From: Oscillospiraceae bacterium
Lineage (GTDB): Bacteria; Bacillota; Clostridia; Oscillospirales; Oscillospiraceae
Direction of reading: 5' to 3'
DNA: 64,000 nucleotides
Assembly (NCBI GenBank): GCA_902798545.1
Contig: CADBWQ010000011.1
Span: 62,001 to 126,000 of the forward strand
Under the pieces are notes generated by a model, which saw nothing but the letters and a program-made list of their open reading frames with translations, was not told the DNA's origin and did no database searches. Below are positions 23,471 through 32,257 of the stretch, piece by piece (position 1 is the stretch's first letter; each line of letters begins with the position of its first letter). A program made the translations under genes and the position numbers.

Positions 23471-24967
23471 ATGCATTATTCCACTCTGCTCGGACGAAAA
23501 GACATGATCGGCTGTGTTCTGTGCAAAGATGCTCCCTGCACGGCAGCCTGCGGAAAGCTGGATGCGGCAGAGATCCTTCGCAGCATCTGGTTTGACAACG
23601 AGGCATCCGCAGCGGAAAAGCTCAGCGGGGATTTTCCGTGCCGCGAATGTCCGGCCCCCTGTGAGTCCGCCTGCCTGGCTCCGGCGAAAGTCGGCATCCG
23701 GTCCCTGATGCTCCGGCTGCATGATGAGGTCCTTCCCGAAGTCGAGCCGCTTTCCGATGAGGACAGGCTGAAAACCGACCTCTGCGGCGTGCCCCTGGAG
23801 AACCCCTTCCTGCTCTCGTCTTCGGTTGTTGCAAGTACCTATGACATGTGTGCGCGCGCCTTTGACGCCGGCTGGGGCGGGGCCTGTTTCAAGACGATCT
23901 GCAACTTTGAGATCCATGAGGCTTCGCCGCGCTTCTCCGCCGTCAAAGGGGACAACGGGACGATCATCGGCTTCAAGAATATCGAGCAGCTGTCCGACCA
24001 CAGTGTTGCGGAAAACATGAAGATCTTCCGGGATCTGAAAAAGAACTATCCAAACAAGTTCATCCTTGCCTCCATCATGGGGCAGAATGAACGGGAATGG
24101 GCGGATCTCGCACGGCAGTGTGAGGAAAACGGCGCAGATGCCATCGAGCTGAACTTCTCCTGCCCCAACATGGCAAGCGACGGACTGGGTTCGGACATCG
24201 GACAGATTCCCGAACTGGTAGAACGCTATACGGCGGCGGCCAAAAGCGGCTGCAGCATTCCGGTCCTGGCAAAGCTGACGCCGAATGTTCAGAGTCTTGT
24301 ACCGGCCGCGCTTGCCGCAAAACGCGGGGGAGCCGACGGGCTTGCGGCAATCAATACCATTAAGAGCATCCTGGGAGAAAACCTTCATACCTATGTGTCC
24401 GCTCCGGCCGTCCACGGGATGAGCGCGGTCGGGGGCTACAGCGGCAATGCCGTGAAACCGATTGCCCTCAGGATGATCGCCGAACTCGGCTGGGAAGAGG
24501 AACTGAAGCCCCTTCATATCAGTGGTATGGGGGGAATTGAGACGTGGCAGGATGCGATGGAGTATATCCTGCTCGGCTGCGGCAGCGTTCAGGTAACCAC
24601 GGCGGTCATGCAGTACGGATACCGCATCATCGACGATCTGAAATCGGGCATGAACCGGTATCTGCTGGAGAAGGGCTTCAACAGCATCCGGGATGCGAGG
24701 GGACTCGGCCTTTCCACGGTAAATGCCTCGACGGATGTGCTGGAGCGGGGCACGGTGGTCTATCCCCGCTTTCAGCGGGACGGCTGCATCGGCTGCGGAC
24801 GCTGTGTCATATCCTGCGCCGACGGAGGCCATCAGGCCATTTCCATGGACCGGGACCGGAAACCGGTCCTGAACCTGCGCAACTGTGTGGGGTGCCATCT
24901 CTGTGTCCTGGTCTGTCCCACGGACAGCATTCTGCCCTATAACAGAAGGCGTACACCCCTGGTCTGA
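23471..24967 (+). CDS. preA: PreA-like dihydropyrimidine dehydrogenase subunit with extra N-terminal Fe-S domain
   Basis: FMN enzyme of the dihydroorotate/dihydropyrimidine dehydrogenase family, expected to reduce uracil and thymine with electrons from NAD(P)H. The 498 residues comprise an N-terminal Cys-rich segment (CVLCKDAPCTAAC, then CRECPAPCESAC) like the Fe-S domain of PreT/GltD, a TIM-barrel with the active-site NFSCPN (Cys231), and a C-terminal pair of [4Fe-4S] motifs CIGCGRCVISC and CVGCHLCVLVC from residue 438. PreA proteins usually lack the N-terminal part, which belongs to PreT or to mammalian DPYD. No preT gene is visible. Downstream lies a strong bidirectional terminator. Confidence 0.88.
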   Translation: MHYSTLLGRKDMIGCVLCKDAPCTAACGKLDAAEILRSIWFDNEASAAEKLSGDFPCRECPAPCESACLAPAKVGIRSLMLRLHDEVLPEVEPLSDEDRLKTDLCGVPLENPFLLSSSVVASTYDMCARAFDAGWGGACFKTICNFEIHEASPRFSAVKGDNGTIIGFKNIEQLSDHSVAENMKIFRDLKKNYPNKFILASIMGQNEREWADLARQCEENGADAIELNFSCPNMASDGLGSDIGQIPELVERYTAAAKSGCSIPVLAKLTPNVQSLVPAALAAKRGGADGLAAINTIKSILGENLHTYVSAPAVHGMSAVGGYSGNAVKPIALRMIAELGWEEELKPLHISGMGGIETWQDAMEYILLGCGSVQVTTAVMQYGYRIIDDLKSGMNRYLLEKGFNSIRDARGLGLSTVNASTDVLERGTVVYPRFQRDGCIGCGRCVISCADGGHQAISMDRDRKPVLNLRNCVGCHLCVLVCPTDSILPYNRRRTPLV

Positions 24968-25003
24968 GCATCCGGGGAACGTACAGTTGTCGGATGAAGA
25001 ATA

Positions 25004-25068
25004 AACTGACTGCCGGGGGAGGATCCCGATGAGCATTTCGCTCAAAGGCTTCCCCGGCAGTCAGTTGT
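25004..25068. terminator. Bidirectional terminator between preA and the TlpA-like gene
   Basis: AACTGACTGCCGGGGGA pairs with TCCCCGGCAGTCAGTT (one extra G bulged) around a ~30-nt loop; T-rich on the right, A-rich on the left. Confidence 0.85.
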
Positions 25069-25089
25069 TTATTGATTCTTCCGGTTGTG

Positions 25090-26058
25090 TTATTCTTCTC
25101 TGACGTATCCGGCTTTCCCCACGCCGAGGCAGAAGCGGCTGATATTCCGCAGCAGCACCAGCAGGATTCCAGTGCCGGCTCCCTTGCCAAAGGCCTTTGC
25201 CAGGCGGAAGCTCTCCATCACGTGCAGCACAAAGGAGGCAAGTCCGAAGGCAATCATGAGCAGGGCCGAGGCGTTGGTCTGTCCAAAAAGCCTGTAGCTC
25301 GCGGATACTCCCACACCGAACAGTACGGAAAGAAGCCCGATCCAGCCCTTCCAGCTGATGGCGTACTCCTGATACGTGCTCAGGATCGGGATGATGCTGT
25401 GCCAGCCGGGCCTGCCGGCCTTGCGGAAGAGGCGCCATCTGCCGATCACCAGCAGGATGACGGCAATGACGGCGAGCGCGGCGGCAACAAGCAGATAGAT
25501 CGAGAAGCTGCCGGAGGCCACTTCCGATCCGAGGGGCGTTCCGTCATAATCCGCGGAGAGGAAGGTGTTCACCCTGGCATCAAAATCACCCTCCTGTACA
25601 AAGGCGCCGACCTTGTAGAAGCCGACCTTTCCGTTGCGGTCAATAAACACGGTGGTCGGGAATGCGGTGACGTTCAGGAAGTCCAGCGCATCGCCGGCCA
25701 TGCCCATCGGGAAGCTCAGCCCGTTTTCTTCCTTATAGGCCGCGATCATCTCCGCGGTGTCAGCGGGGTCGCCGGACACCGAGAGAATCATCATCCGGTC
25801 ACGGTTCGCCTGGTACGTCTTCTCCATCTCAGGAAACTCCACCTTGCAGGGGCCGCACCAGGTGGCAAAGACGTTCAGGACGACAAGGTCATTCTCCTTC
25901 AGAAGCCCGGAGAGCGTGGCGTTGGTCCCGTCTGAGAGAGCCACGGTGAAGTCCGGCATGGTGTCACCGGGCTGGATGCCGTCCTGGGCGGCAAAAGCCG
26001 TGCAGCCCAGACCCGCCAGCATCAGAAGCGCAAGGAGAATACAAACAAGTTTTTTCAT
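25090..26058 (-). CDS. TlpA/ResA-like thioredoxin fused to a C-terminal membrane domain
   Basis: Exported thiol-disulfide oxidoreductase. The 322 residues start with a signal peptide (to about residue 23), then a redoxin domain with WCGPC (Cys68, Cys71) and the cis-Pro segment AFPTTVFID. After residue 175 come hydrophobic segments (YLLVAAALAVIAVILLVI and three more) with the sequence GRPGWHSIIPILSTYQ, which resembles DUF5684-type membrane proteins. The fusion anchors the redox domain and may be involved in electron or signal transfer; this is inference. It appears monocistronic and ends at the shared terminator. Confidence 0.82.
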   Translation of the reverse strand: MKKLVCILLALLMLAGLGCTAFAAQDGIQPGDTMPDFTVALSDGTNATLSGLLKENDLVVLNVFATWCGPCKVEFPEMEKTYQANRDRMMILSVSGDPADTAEMIAAYKEENGLSFPMGMAGDALDFLNVTAFPTTVFIDRNGKVGFYKVGAFVQEGDFDARVNTFLSADYDGTPLGSEVASGSFSIYLLVAAALAVIAVILLVIGRWRLFRKAGRPGWHSIIPILSTYQEYAISWKGWIGLLSVLFGVGVSASYRLFGQTNASALLMIAFGLASFVLHVMESFRLAKAFGKGAGTGILLVLLRNISRFCLGVGKAGYVREE

Positions 26059-26399
26059 AATTATTCGTCCTTTCTTTCTGCCGAATGATTGCAGAATGCT
26101 TCATTGGTTTGCCCTTTTCACTCATTGATCAGATTGTATCACCGGATCTGTCACACTCCAGTCACACGGACGGGCAGACCGATGCCGGAGGGGACAGAGA
26201 CAGGGTCGGGGGATCCTGTCCGGTCGCGCAAGAGGGCTTTTTCTTTCGACTCATTTATGCTAAACTTGTAAAAACGAGATATTTGCCGGGAGCATGCAGC
26301 GGACACAATCATCGCGGGATCTGAGAGAATATGCCGCGAGACTGTGAGAATGGAAATGTACAGGAAAAGCAAATCATCATACAGGAGGTACCCAGGAAA
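26059..26399. other. Divergent intergenic region, 341 nt
   Basis: Separates the TlpA-like gene (minus) from the secreted protein gene (plus) and should hold both promoters. I could not identify a pair of convincing -35/-10 elements. The plus-strand leader has AGGAGG at 26383. Confidence 0.5.
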
Positions 26400-28124
26400 A
26401 TGAAAAAAACACTGATTGCACTGACGGTCGCACTTGCACTGCTCTTCTGCATGGGAATACTGCCTGCCGGAGCAGTTGCTGCCGCAGAGACACACGCGGA
26501 TCTCACGCAGCCGTTTTCCCCGGACGGCAGCGTCATTTTTGAGAAAGACGGTATCAAAGTGACCACTGCCGGCCTGGATCAGGACCCGACAGACGGCGAC
26601 GACCAGCCGATCATATGGCTTGAGATCGAAAACACCGGGAAGGAGGATGCATTTCTCGGCACCTCCGGCGGCTCCGTCAACGGCTTTATGACCGATGTGC
26701 TTCTGGTCAGCTTCTATGAAGAAGACGGAGAGATCTATGGAGCGGATTACGCGGCCTGCCTCACGCTGCCGGCGGAAAGCAGCGGGAAATATGCCCTCGG
26801 CTATTATAAGGTGAAAGCGCCCGGCATTGACACGGATACACCGGGCGAGATCGAATGCTGCTTCACCCTGGCAGAGGACGAATTCACCTGGCCGGACTAT
26901 GTCTCTGCACCGGTAAGAATCGTGACAGGCCTTGATCCTCAGCCGGCGGACATTCTTTCCACCGGCACGGCGGTCATTGACAGCGACAGCCTGCTGGTTG
27001 TGCTCGGTGAGCAGGATTATGACGACTGGTTCGGACCGGAAATCTGTGTTACTGTTGAAAACAGAACGGAGCATTACATCGGACTCTATGCGGAGACAGC
27101 CAGTGCGGACGGGCACGACTGTGATTATATTTACTACGGCACAGAGATTGCCCCGGGAAAATGCAGTGCCGGCTTCATGTCCTTTGAGGGGGAGATCAGA
27201 GACCTGAAAGGCATTGAAAATCTGACGGTCACCTTCAGCATGAAAGAAGCGGCTGCGCTGGACGACCTGAACGAAACGCAGCCGGTCACCCTAGACCCGG
27301 TATCTGCAGAGTACCCGCGGCAGGAATGGGGCGAATATGAAAACGGCGGCCTGAGCCTTGAGATCAAACCACAGTATAACAGGCTGATCACCGTAGAGAC
27401 CCCCGAAGACGATGCCGACGGGATCCTGTTTGCCGTATCTGAGACAGCCTCCGTCGAAGCGGAAACATCTGACGGCGCGGGATGGCTCTTTTCCATCGGA
27501 ACAGTCAGCGAGGCGCGGCTCCATGAGATGATGTGTACGGACATGTCCGGCGCGCGTGTATTCGCAAAGGACGGCGACGGTATGTATTATATGTATTATC
27601 ATCCCACGGATGTCCGCTTTGCTCGGGCCACCCAGGAAGAATTCGAGAGCGGGATGGAGCAGTGGTCCATGCTCTGTGAGTGGGCAGAGGGCGTACCGGA
27701 CAGTATCGCAGAGAAGAACGGTCTTGAGACGGTGGCCTACGGCAACAGCGAAGTGGATATTCTCGTTGCCCGCGCAGCGTATATGGATGGGGTAAATGCA
27801 ACGCTCAGCACCACGGAATACGGACCGGTCAGTATCACAGGGACAGACGGAGCTCCATACGCAGAAATCATCATGCAGGGCTGGTTCATGCCGGCTGACG
27901 GGGATGAGGCGCCGGATGGAGAATATGTTGTTCTCAATTTCGAAGATGAGGATATGCGCCTAGACTTCTTCTTTGCACCGGGGGGCTATGCCCGGATCAC
28001 TTCAGGAGACCGGACGACGCTCTATCAGGCTATGTGGAGCGATGATGATACCAGTTACGCCGAGACCATGCAGCAGTGGTACTACGCAGCCCTTGATGCC
28101 AACGGCGTCAGACCGCAGATGTGA
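26400..28124 (+). CDS. Secreted protein of unknown function
   Basis: Not recognised. The 574 residues begin with a signal peptide (LIALTVALALLFCMGILPAG) cut near AVAAA. The rest is acidic (many Asp and Glu) with features of surface proteins: beta-rich segments with repeated aromatic residues, such as IIWLEIENTGKEDAFLG and ICVTVENRTEHYIGLY, which look like two related immunoglobulin-like units of an uncharacterised type. The C-terminal ~200 residues form a different region with SEARLHEMMC and MYYMYYHPTD. The ATG at 26400 follows AGGAGG; the frame upstream to 26331 precedes the signal peptide and is unlikely. No cell-wall sorting signal. Confidence 0.75.
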   Translation: MKKTLIALTVALALLFCMGILPAGAVAAAETHADLTQPFSPDGSVIFEKDGIKVTTAGLDQDPTDGDDQPIIWLEIENTGKEDAFLGTSGGSVNGFMTDVLLVSFYEEDGEIYGADYAACLTLPAESSGKYALGYYKVKAPGIDTDTPGEIECCFTLAEDEFTWPDYVSAPVRIVTGLDPQPADILSTGTAVIDSDSLLVVLGEQDYDDWFGPEICVTVENRTEHYIGLYAETASADGHDCDYIYYGTEIAPGKCSAGFMSFEGEIRDLKGIENLTVTFSMKEAAALDDLNETQPVTLDPVSAEYPRQEWGEYENGGLSLEIKPQYNRLITVETPEDDADGILFAVSETASVEAETSDGAGWLFSIGTVSEARLHEMMCTDMSGARVFAKDGDGMYYMYYHPTDVRFARATQEEFESGMEQWSMLCEWAEGVPDSIAEKNGLETVAYGNSEVDILVARAAYMDGVNATLSTTEYGPVSITGTDGAPYAEIIMQGWFMPADGDEAPDGEYVVLNFEDEDMRLDFFFAPGGYARITSGDRTTLYQAMWSDDDTSYAETMQQWYYAALDANGVRPQM

Positions 28125-28142
28125 GCCCTGTTATGACCGGGA

Positions 28143-28841
28143 TTATTTTAGAAACTTACTGAGCTTTTTCTCGGGAACCGAGGGGAAAAGCGAAATCAGA
28201 TGCTCCAGCAGCCGGTCGTGAGACTCCAGAGGTGAACGCTGATATACCTTCTCGGTAAATGGAGCGCCGAACCATTTCTCCGGCGTACTGTACTGTGCAA
28301 CTCCCCAGCCGCGTTTCCGGCCGCTGCGATCCGTTGTATAAACAAAGTCGGTCGTGGTTACATAGCACAGTTCCTGGAGACGGGCCAGAGAGGTATCAAA
28401 GCCTTTCTTCCCCTCGACCTTCTGCCAGCGGCCGCTGTATGCGTAACCGCCGTCTGTGCGCAGTTCTTTTGACAGAACCGGAGCCTTTCGGTCAATCATT
28501 TCAAAGAGCTCTTTATCCGAGTATTTTGCCAGGCCGTCATCATACCGCGCATCGAAATCGTACCCGTCCCGGCGGTAATTTGCCAGATCGAGAAACCAGT
28601 CAGAACTCACATAGGCGGCTTTTTTCTCAAAGAATTTCCCATAGGCACAATGGGATTGCCGGATCACCGGCCCCTTCCATTCCCACGTGTTGTTGTCGTC
28701 ATCAGACCAGAGAACGGAAGGCGAGCAGTGCTCCTCAAGCGAGAACCCGGGAACAGAGGTGGCGAAATAGGGAATGATACCGAAGGTCTCAATGGCATCG
28801 ACCAGGTCCTGCCTGCTGCGCACATAAAAATCGAAAGACAT
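28143..28841 (-). CDS. AlkZ-related protein (tentative)
   Basis: A 232-residue soluble protein beginning SFDFYVRSRQDLVDAIETFG, a start I associate with the AlkZ-related proteins of Clostridia, thought to derive from the AlkZ/YcaQ DNA glycosylase fold. It has many aromatic residues and a WEWKGPVIRQ segment near residue 50. The function is not established and the catalytic Gln-x-Gln motif of AlkZ (QxQ) is not evident. I chose the ATG at 28841; the open frame continues to 28973 into the terminator-like repeat, which makes a longer protein unlikely. It ends 18 nt after the convergent secreted-protein gene. Confidence 0.6.
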   Translation of the reverse strand: MSFDFYVRSRQDLVDAIETFGIIPYFATSVPGFSLEEHCSPSVLWSDDDNNTWEWKGPVIRQSHCAYGKFFEKKAAYVSSDWFLDLANYRRDGYDFDARYDDGLAKYSDKELFEMIDRKAPVLSKELRTDGGYAYSGRWQKVEGKKGFDTSLARLQELCYVTTTDFVYTTDRSGRKRGWGVAQYSTPEKWFGAPFTEKVYQRSPLESHDRLLEHLISLFPSVPEKKLSKFLK

Positions 28842-28932
28842 GGATAAAACAAACCTCAAATTCTGTAATATACCTGACGTTAAACATGTTATAATCATCA
28901 GGTCATCAAACCCGGAAGTAAATACACAGAAT

Positions 28933-28979
28933 AATAACATGAAGCAGGATGTTTGGCAACAGTCCCGCTTCATGTTATT
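28933..28979 (-). terminator. Terminator of the AEC transporter gene
   Basis: AATAACATGAAGC (28933-28945) and GCTTCATGTTATT (28967-28979) form a 13-pair stem between the AEC gene and the AlkZ-like gene. Confidence 0.78.
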
Positions 28980-29000
28980 TCTTTATGCGCATGCTGCGAA

Positions 29001-29939
29001 TTAATGTACGAACAGTGCCTGGAAAAGCACAAGCATGAGAGGCATGGTGACAATACAGAGCAGCATGCTCAGAACGCTGTAAACACTGGATTCGTAAGCT
29101 TTCCTGTCATACAGAACAGCAAGCTGTGATACGGTCGAACCGGGGGGTGTGCACAGTGCAATAAAGCAGACCTGAAAAACAGGTGTCAGCTGCGGATGCC
29201 GTGTGAGAATGCCGGAAACAGCGATGAGAAGCAGCAGACTCGCCGGCATGACGATCAGCCTGCCCAGGGAAATTCCATATGCCCGCTTATCCGTGATGAT
29301 CTTCCGGAGATCATTCCCGGAGATTACGATCCCGATCACGAGCATGGAGCAGGGACCGACCATGTTCCCCAGACCTTCCATCGCCGTACCGATCGCGTCA
29401 GGCAGACGGATCTGCAGAAGGACCAGCAGCAGGCCGGTCAGAAGGGCAATAATATTCGGGTTCAGGAGGATCTTCCGGATATGAAGGCGCCTTTCTCCGC
29501 TGATGATGCTGTTGCCATGCGTCCAGATCAGAAGATTGAAGGGAATCTGCAGGGCGCTGGCATAGAAAACATATTCACTTCCGAGGATCATGCTGATCAG
29601 GGGCAGCGCCAGATTCCCGACGTTGCTGTAGATCAGGCTGCAGCGGTCAACGGCGTCCAGATGAAGCGGCTTCTTCAGTAGACCAAGTGCCGCAATCCAG
29701 AAGATATAGGTCGTAATGCCGAAGGCAAGCGCGCAAAGAAACCCGCTCAGCCTCTCCGGTGTCAGGTCGATCTGGACGGAGCGGCAGATCAGGCATGGCT
29801 GAAGAATATACACAATCAGCCTTGAAAGCGTCACGCTGTCTTTTGTTTCAACCACGCGAAATCTGACGGCCGCATAGCCGGTCACCACCATGACCGTCAT
29901 TGCCATCAGCTTGCTCATCAGGATGAGCCCGGTATTCAT
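29001..29939 (-). CDS. AEC family transporter
   Basis: Membrane transporter of the auxin efflux carrier/AEC family, which moves organic acids or amino-acid-like solutes. The 312 residues contain about ten hydrophobic segments in the family's two-fold arrangement, with the conserved NVGNLALPL near residue 110 and FIALCTPPGST in the second half. I chose the ATG at 29939; a GTG at 29951 is also possible, since GAGG precedes both. It is divergent from the zinc-ribbon operon and has its own promoter at 29975-30003, overlapped by TTGATG repeats. Substrate not predictable. Confidence 0.87.
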   Translation of the reverse strand: MNTGLILMSKLMAMTVMVVTGYAAVRFRVVETKDSVTLSRLIVYILQPCLICRSVQIDLTPERLSGFLCALAFGITTYIFWIAALGLLKKPLHLDAVDRCSLIYSNVGNLALPLISMILGSEYVFYASALQIPFNLLIWTHGNSIISGERRLHIRKILLNPNIIALLTGLLLVLLQIRLPDAIGTAMEGLGNMVGPCSMLVIGIVISGNDLRKIITDKRAYGISLGRLIVMPASLLLLIAVSGILTRHPQLTPVFQVCFIALCTPPGSTVSQLAVLYDRKAYESSVYSVLSMLLCIVTMPLMLVLFQALFVH

Positions 29940-29960
29940 TCTCGCTTGCACCTCGTCAGA

Positions 29961-30003
29961 TTTGATGTCAGGTGATCATACATCAACCGGGGTTTGATGT
30001 CAA
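29961..30003. promoter_or_regulatory. TTGATG repeats over the AEC promoter
   Basis: TTGATGTCA occurs at 29962 and, nearly repeated, at 29994 (TTGATGTCAA); an inverted CATCAA lies at 29981. The AEC promoter is TTGACA (29998-30003), 17-nt spacer, TATGAT (29975-29980) on the minus strand, so the repeats cover the -35 and -10 elements and may be a regulator binding site. Confidence 0.65.
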
Positions 30004-30012
30004 CAGAGACTA

Positions 30013-30041
30013 TTGCCATTCCGGGAAATTCCGCATATAAT
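30013..30041 (+). promoter_or_regulatory. Promoter of the zinc-ribbon operon
   Basis: TTGCCA (30013-30018), 17-nt spacer, TATAAT (30036-30041), 46 nt before the first start codon. Confidence 0.78.
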
Positions 30042-30087
30042 ACGTTCAGGACAAAACGCTTCAGCATATGAACGGAAAGGATGCCGG

Positions 30088-30921
30088 ATGGCGGGCATGA
30101 AAGAGGCAGAACAAAAACGAATCTACTGTACCAGCTGCGGGGCATATGTGGGAGAGAGCGAAGAGAAGTGCCCGTACTGCGGCGCGATCAATCCGACGGG
30201 GGCAGAGGCCGCCCATATGCGGCGCCTCAACCGGATTCGCAGCGACATGGCGCAGATGGAAGACGATCTGGAAGAGACCTATGTCAGAGAACTGAAGTCG
30301 CGGGGATCGCGGATTGCGAAAACCACAGTCTGCATTATTCTTGCTGTTGCAGCGATTGCTGCCGCCGGATTTCTCATGAACAGAATATCCGAATCAAGGT
30401 ACAGCCGGCAGCTGGAGCAGGAGCTCGCGTTCGAGAGGGCGTATTTTCCTCAGCTCAACCGCATCTATGAGGAGGGCGACGACGATGCGACGCTGGAGTA
30501 TCTCTACTCGCTGTACAGCCTGGACGGTGCGTCTGTCCTCTGGTCCTGGCCGCACCACGACTACTTCCAATACTATTCCACATACCGTCAGCTTCAGGAA
30601 GCCGGAAAAATGATGGCCGGTGAGACAGAGAAGAACGAAGATCTTCTCACATGGCTCGTATACGACATCCTGACGGATCAGAGAGCGGAATACAGGACAG
30701 TCGATGACGCACATCTCGATGATGACGAGCGGGAGAAGGTTCTGACCTGGCAGGAAGAGGAAGAGATTTTTCTTACAGAGCGTCTGGGACTGACAGAGCC
30801 GGAGCTCGATGAGATCTGGCAGAAGAGTCTGCACCGGTCAGGCAGTTTTGCCGACTATGAAAAGATGAAGAAAGCGCTTGCCCCATATCTGAAGCGCTGG
30901 ACAGGAGATGAGCAGTCATGA
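30088..30921 (+). CDS. Zinc-ribbon membrane protein, first of three
   Basis: Not a characterised family. The 277-residue protein has an N-terminal zinc ribbon (YCTSCGAYVGESEEKCPYCG, four Cys, near residues 13-32), a short charged coiled region, one membrane segment near 76-95 (TVCIILAVAAIAAAGF), and an outside alpha-helical domain rich in Tyr, Trp and acidic residues. The ATG at 30088 follows AAAGG; in-frame residues upstream are inside the leader. Its stop overlaps the start of the next gene (ATGA), and that gene encodes a similar arrangement. Confidence 0.75.
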   Translation: MAGMKEAEQKRIYCTSCGAYVGESEEKCPYCGAINPTGAEAAHMRRLNRIRSDMAQMEDDLEETYVRELKSRGSRIAKTTVCIILAVAAIAAAGFLMNRISESRYSRQLEQELAFERAYFPQLNRIYEEGDDDATLEYLYSLYSLDGASVLWSWPHHDYFQYYSTYRQLQEAGKMMAGETEKNEDLLTWLVYDILTDQRAEYRTVDDAHLDDDEREKVLTWQEEEEIFLTERLGLTEPELDEIWQKSLHRSGSFADYEKMKKALAPYLKRWTGDEQS

Positions 30922-31715
30922 AATGCCCTGGTTGCGGAGCGAATCTGGGACTGGAAGATCAATTCTGCCCGTATTGCGGAACCGCCAATCCACACGCGCG
31001 GCAGCATCAGGCGGAGATGCAGAACTTCCGGCATGAATTTGAAAAAACGAGAGACCGGGTGGAAGAGCGGGCCAATCGCTTTGCCGGCTTTGCGGTCCCG
31101 CTTACCATTCTCGGAATCGCGGTGGCGCTTCTGATTGCGTCTTTGGTTTTCACCATGAACGCGTATCAGATCGGAAAGTCCATACGGACAAAACAGCTTG
31201 CCGCTCAGGGTGCCGAGCTTCGCGCAAGAATTGAGAACGCTCTGGATGAAAGGGATTACGGCTTCATCGAGGCGCTTTACACCAATCAGGATCTCTATCT
31301 CCTCACGTCTTCTTACGGAAACAATCAGGTTCTGAAGGACTATGACATGATCTTCCGGGCATGCGAGTATTATGAATGGGCGGAGGCCACGATCGCCGAT
31401 CTGCCCGGGCGAAGCGGGTACCGGTTTTCCGCCGAGAGAATCAGGGAAACCTGCGAATACCTCGCGGATAATCTCCACTCACTCTACACGCTGGAGAACA
31501 AAAACTGGTACGATGAGAGCTGCCGGACTGCAGATAAGCTGGAACAGCTGCACATGATCCAGGGACAGATGTCTGCGCTGCTGATGACCTATGCGGGTTT
31601 TTCCGAGGAGGAAACCGCAAGGATTCCTGACCAGTCGGAAGAAAAACTGCAGGAAATCCTGATCGGAAAGCTCTCTCAGGGGGAAGCCGCACAGACTGAG
31701 GAGGGCGCAGAATGA
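30918..31715 (+). CDS. Zinc-ribbon membrane protein, second of three
   Basis: A 265-residue protein with the same layout as the preceding one: zinc ribbon CPGCGANLGLEDQFCPYCG (residues 3-21), a charged helical linker, one membrane segment near 54-74 (VPLTILGIAVALLIASLVF), and an extracytoplasmic helical domain. The two outside domains align only loosely but share long helices with Tyr and Glu. Function unknown. Starts with ATGA overlap and ends with ATGA overlap to the third gene. Confidence 0.75.
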   Translation: MKCPGCGANLGLEDQFCPYCGTANPHARQHQAEMQNFRHEFEKTRDRVEERANRFAGFAVPLTILGIAVALLIASLVFTMNAYQIGKSIRTKQLAAQGAELRARIENALDERDYGFIEALYTNQDLYLLTSSYGNNQVLKDYDMIFRACEYYEWAEATIADLPGRSGYRFSAERIRETCEYLADNLHSLYTLENKNWYDESCRTADKLEQLHMIQGQMSALLMTYAGFSEEETARIPDQSEEKLQEILIGKLSQGEAAQTEEGAE

Positions 31716-32137
31716 AAAAGAAAAGGAAGATGTCCGCCGGAAAGGTCCTTGTTGGTGTCGCCACGGTGCTGATTCTCCTGATTGCAGCCACGGCTGTGAT
31801 CGGAAGTGTGTCCGAGATCCGGGACGTTGTGGATGCCCGGCGATACCTGCCGAGAGAGGAATCCATCCGTTACAGTATAGCCAGAGGGGAATACTACACC
31901 GCGCTCGGCAATGTCCGCGAACTGGAAGCTTGCGATGTGCAGCTGACCGGAGCAACAGAGGAAGCGAAAGCGGTCGCGTACTATTATGATGCTGCGGTTC
32001 TGTGTAAAGCCTATGAAAAAACGGGTGATACAGAGCAGGCGGAGCTTCAGCGCCTGCGGATGCAGCGCTTTGCCGCAGCTGCCGGAACGCTCCGGGACCA
32101 TCTGAGCAAAATCGATGCGCTTCTGGAAGACTATTAA
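31712..32137 (+). CDS. Small membrane protein, third of the operon
   Basis: A 141-residue protein with basic start (KKKRKMSAGK), one membrane segment near 12-32 (VLVGVATVLILLIAATAVIG) and an outside helical domain (residues 35-141) that resembles those of the two genes before it, but with no zinc ribbon. The translational overlap (ATGA) suggests fixed ratios in a common complex. Function unknown. A terminator follows at 32168. Confidence 0.72.
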   Translation: MKKKRKMSAGKVLVGVATVLILLIAATAVIGSVSEIRDVVDARRYLPREESIRYSIARGEYYTALGNVRELEACDVQLTGATEEAKAVAYYYDAAVLCKAYEKTGDTEQAELQRLRMQRFAAAAGTLRDHLSKIDALLEDY

Positions 32138-32167
32138 AAGGGATACAGGACGGAACAAGGGAAATAA

Positions 32168-32201
32168 AAAGGGACTGCCTCCGAAGCGAGACGGTCCCTT
32201 T
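32168..32201 (+). terminator. Terminator of the zinc-ribbon operon
   Basis: AAAGGGAC / GTCCCTTT with an inner CTC/GAG pairing, AT-rich on both sides, between converging genes. Confidence 0.78.
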
Positions 32202-32257
32202 GCCCTTAAATATGCAGAAATTGTCCGGATGGGAAGAATCGCGGCGGTGCTCCGCGC

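Noticed and set aside
23321-25045. A 574-codon minus-strand open frame over preA
   Set aside because: Antisense of a protein with clear Fe-S motifs and active site; no recognisable product.
29961-29987. FNR/CRP-like box in the AEC promoter
   Set aside because: TTGAT and ATCAA are 15 nt apart, not the 4 nt of an FNR box.
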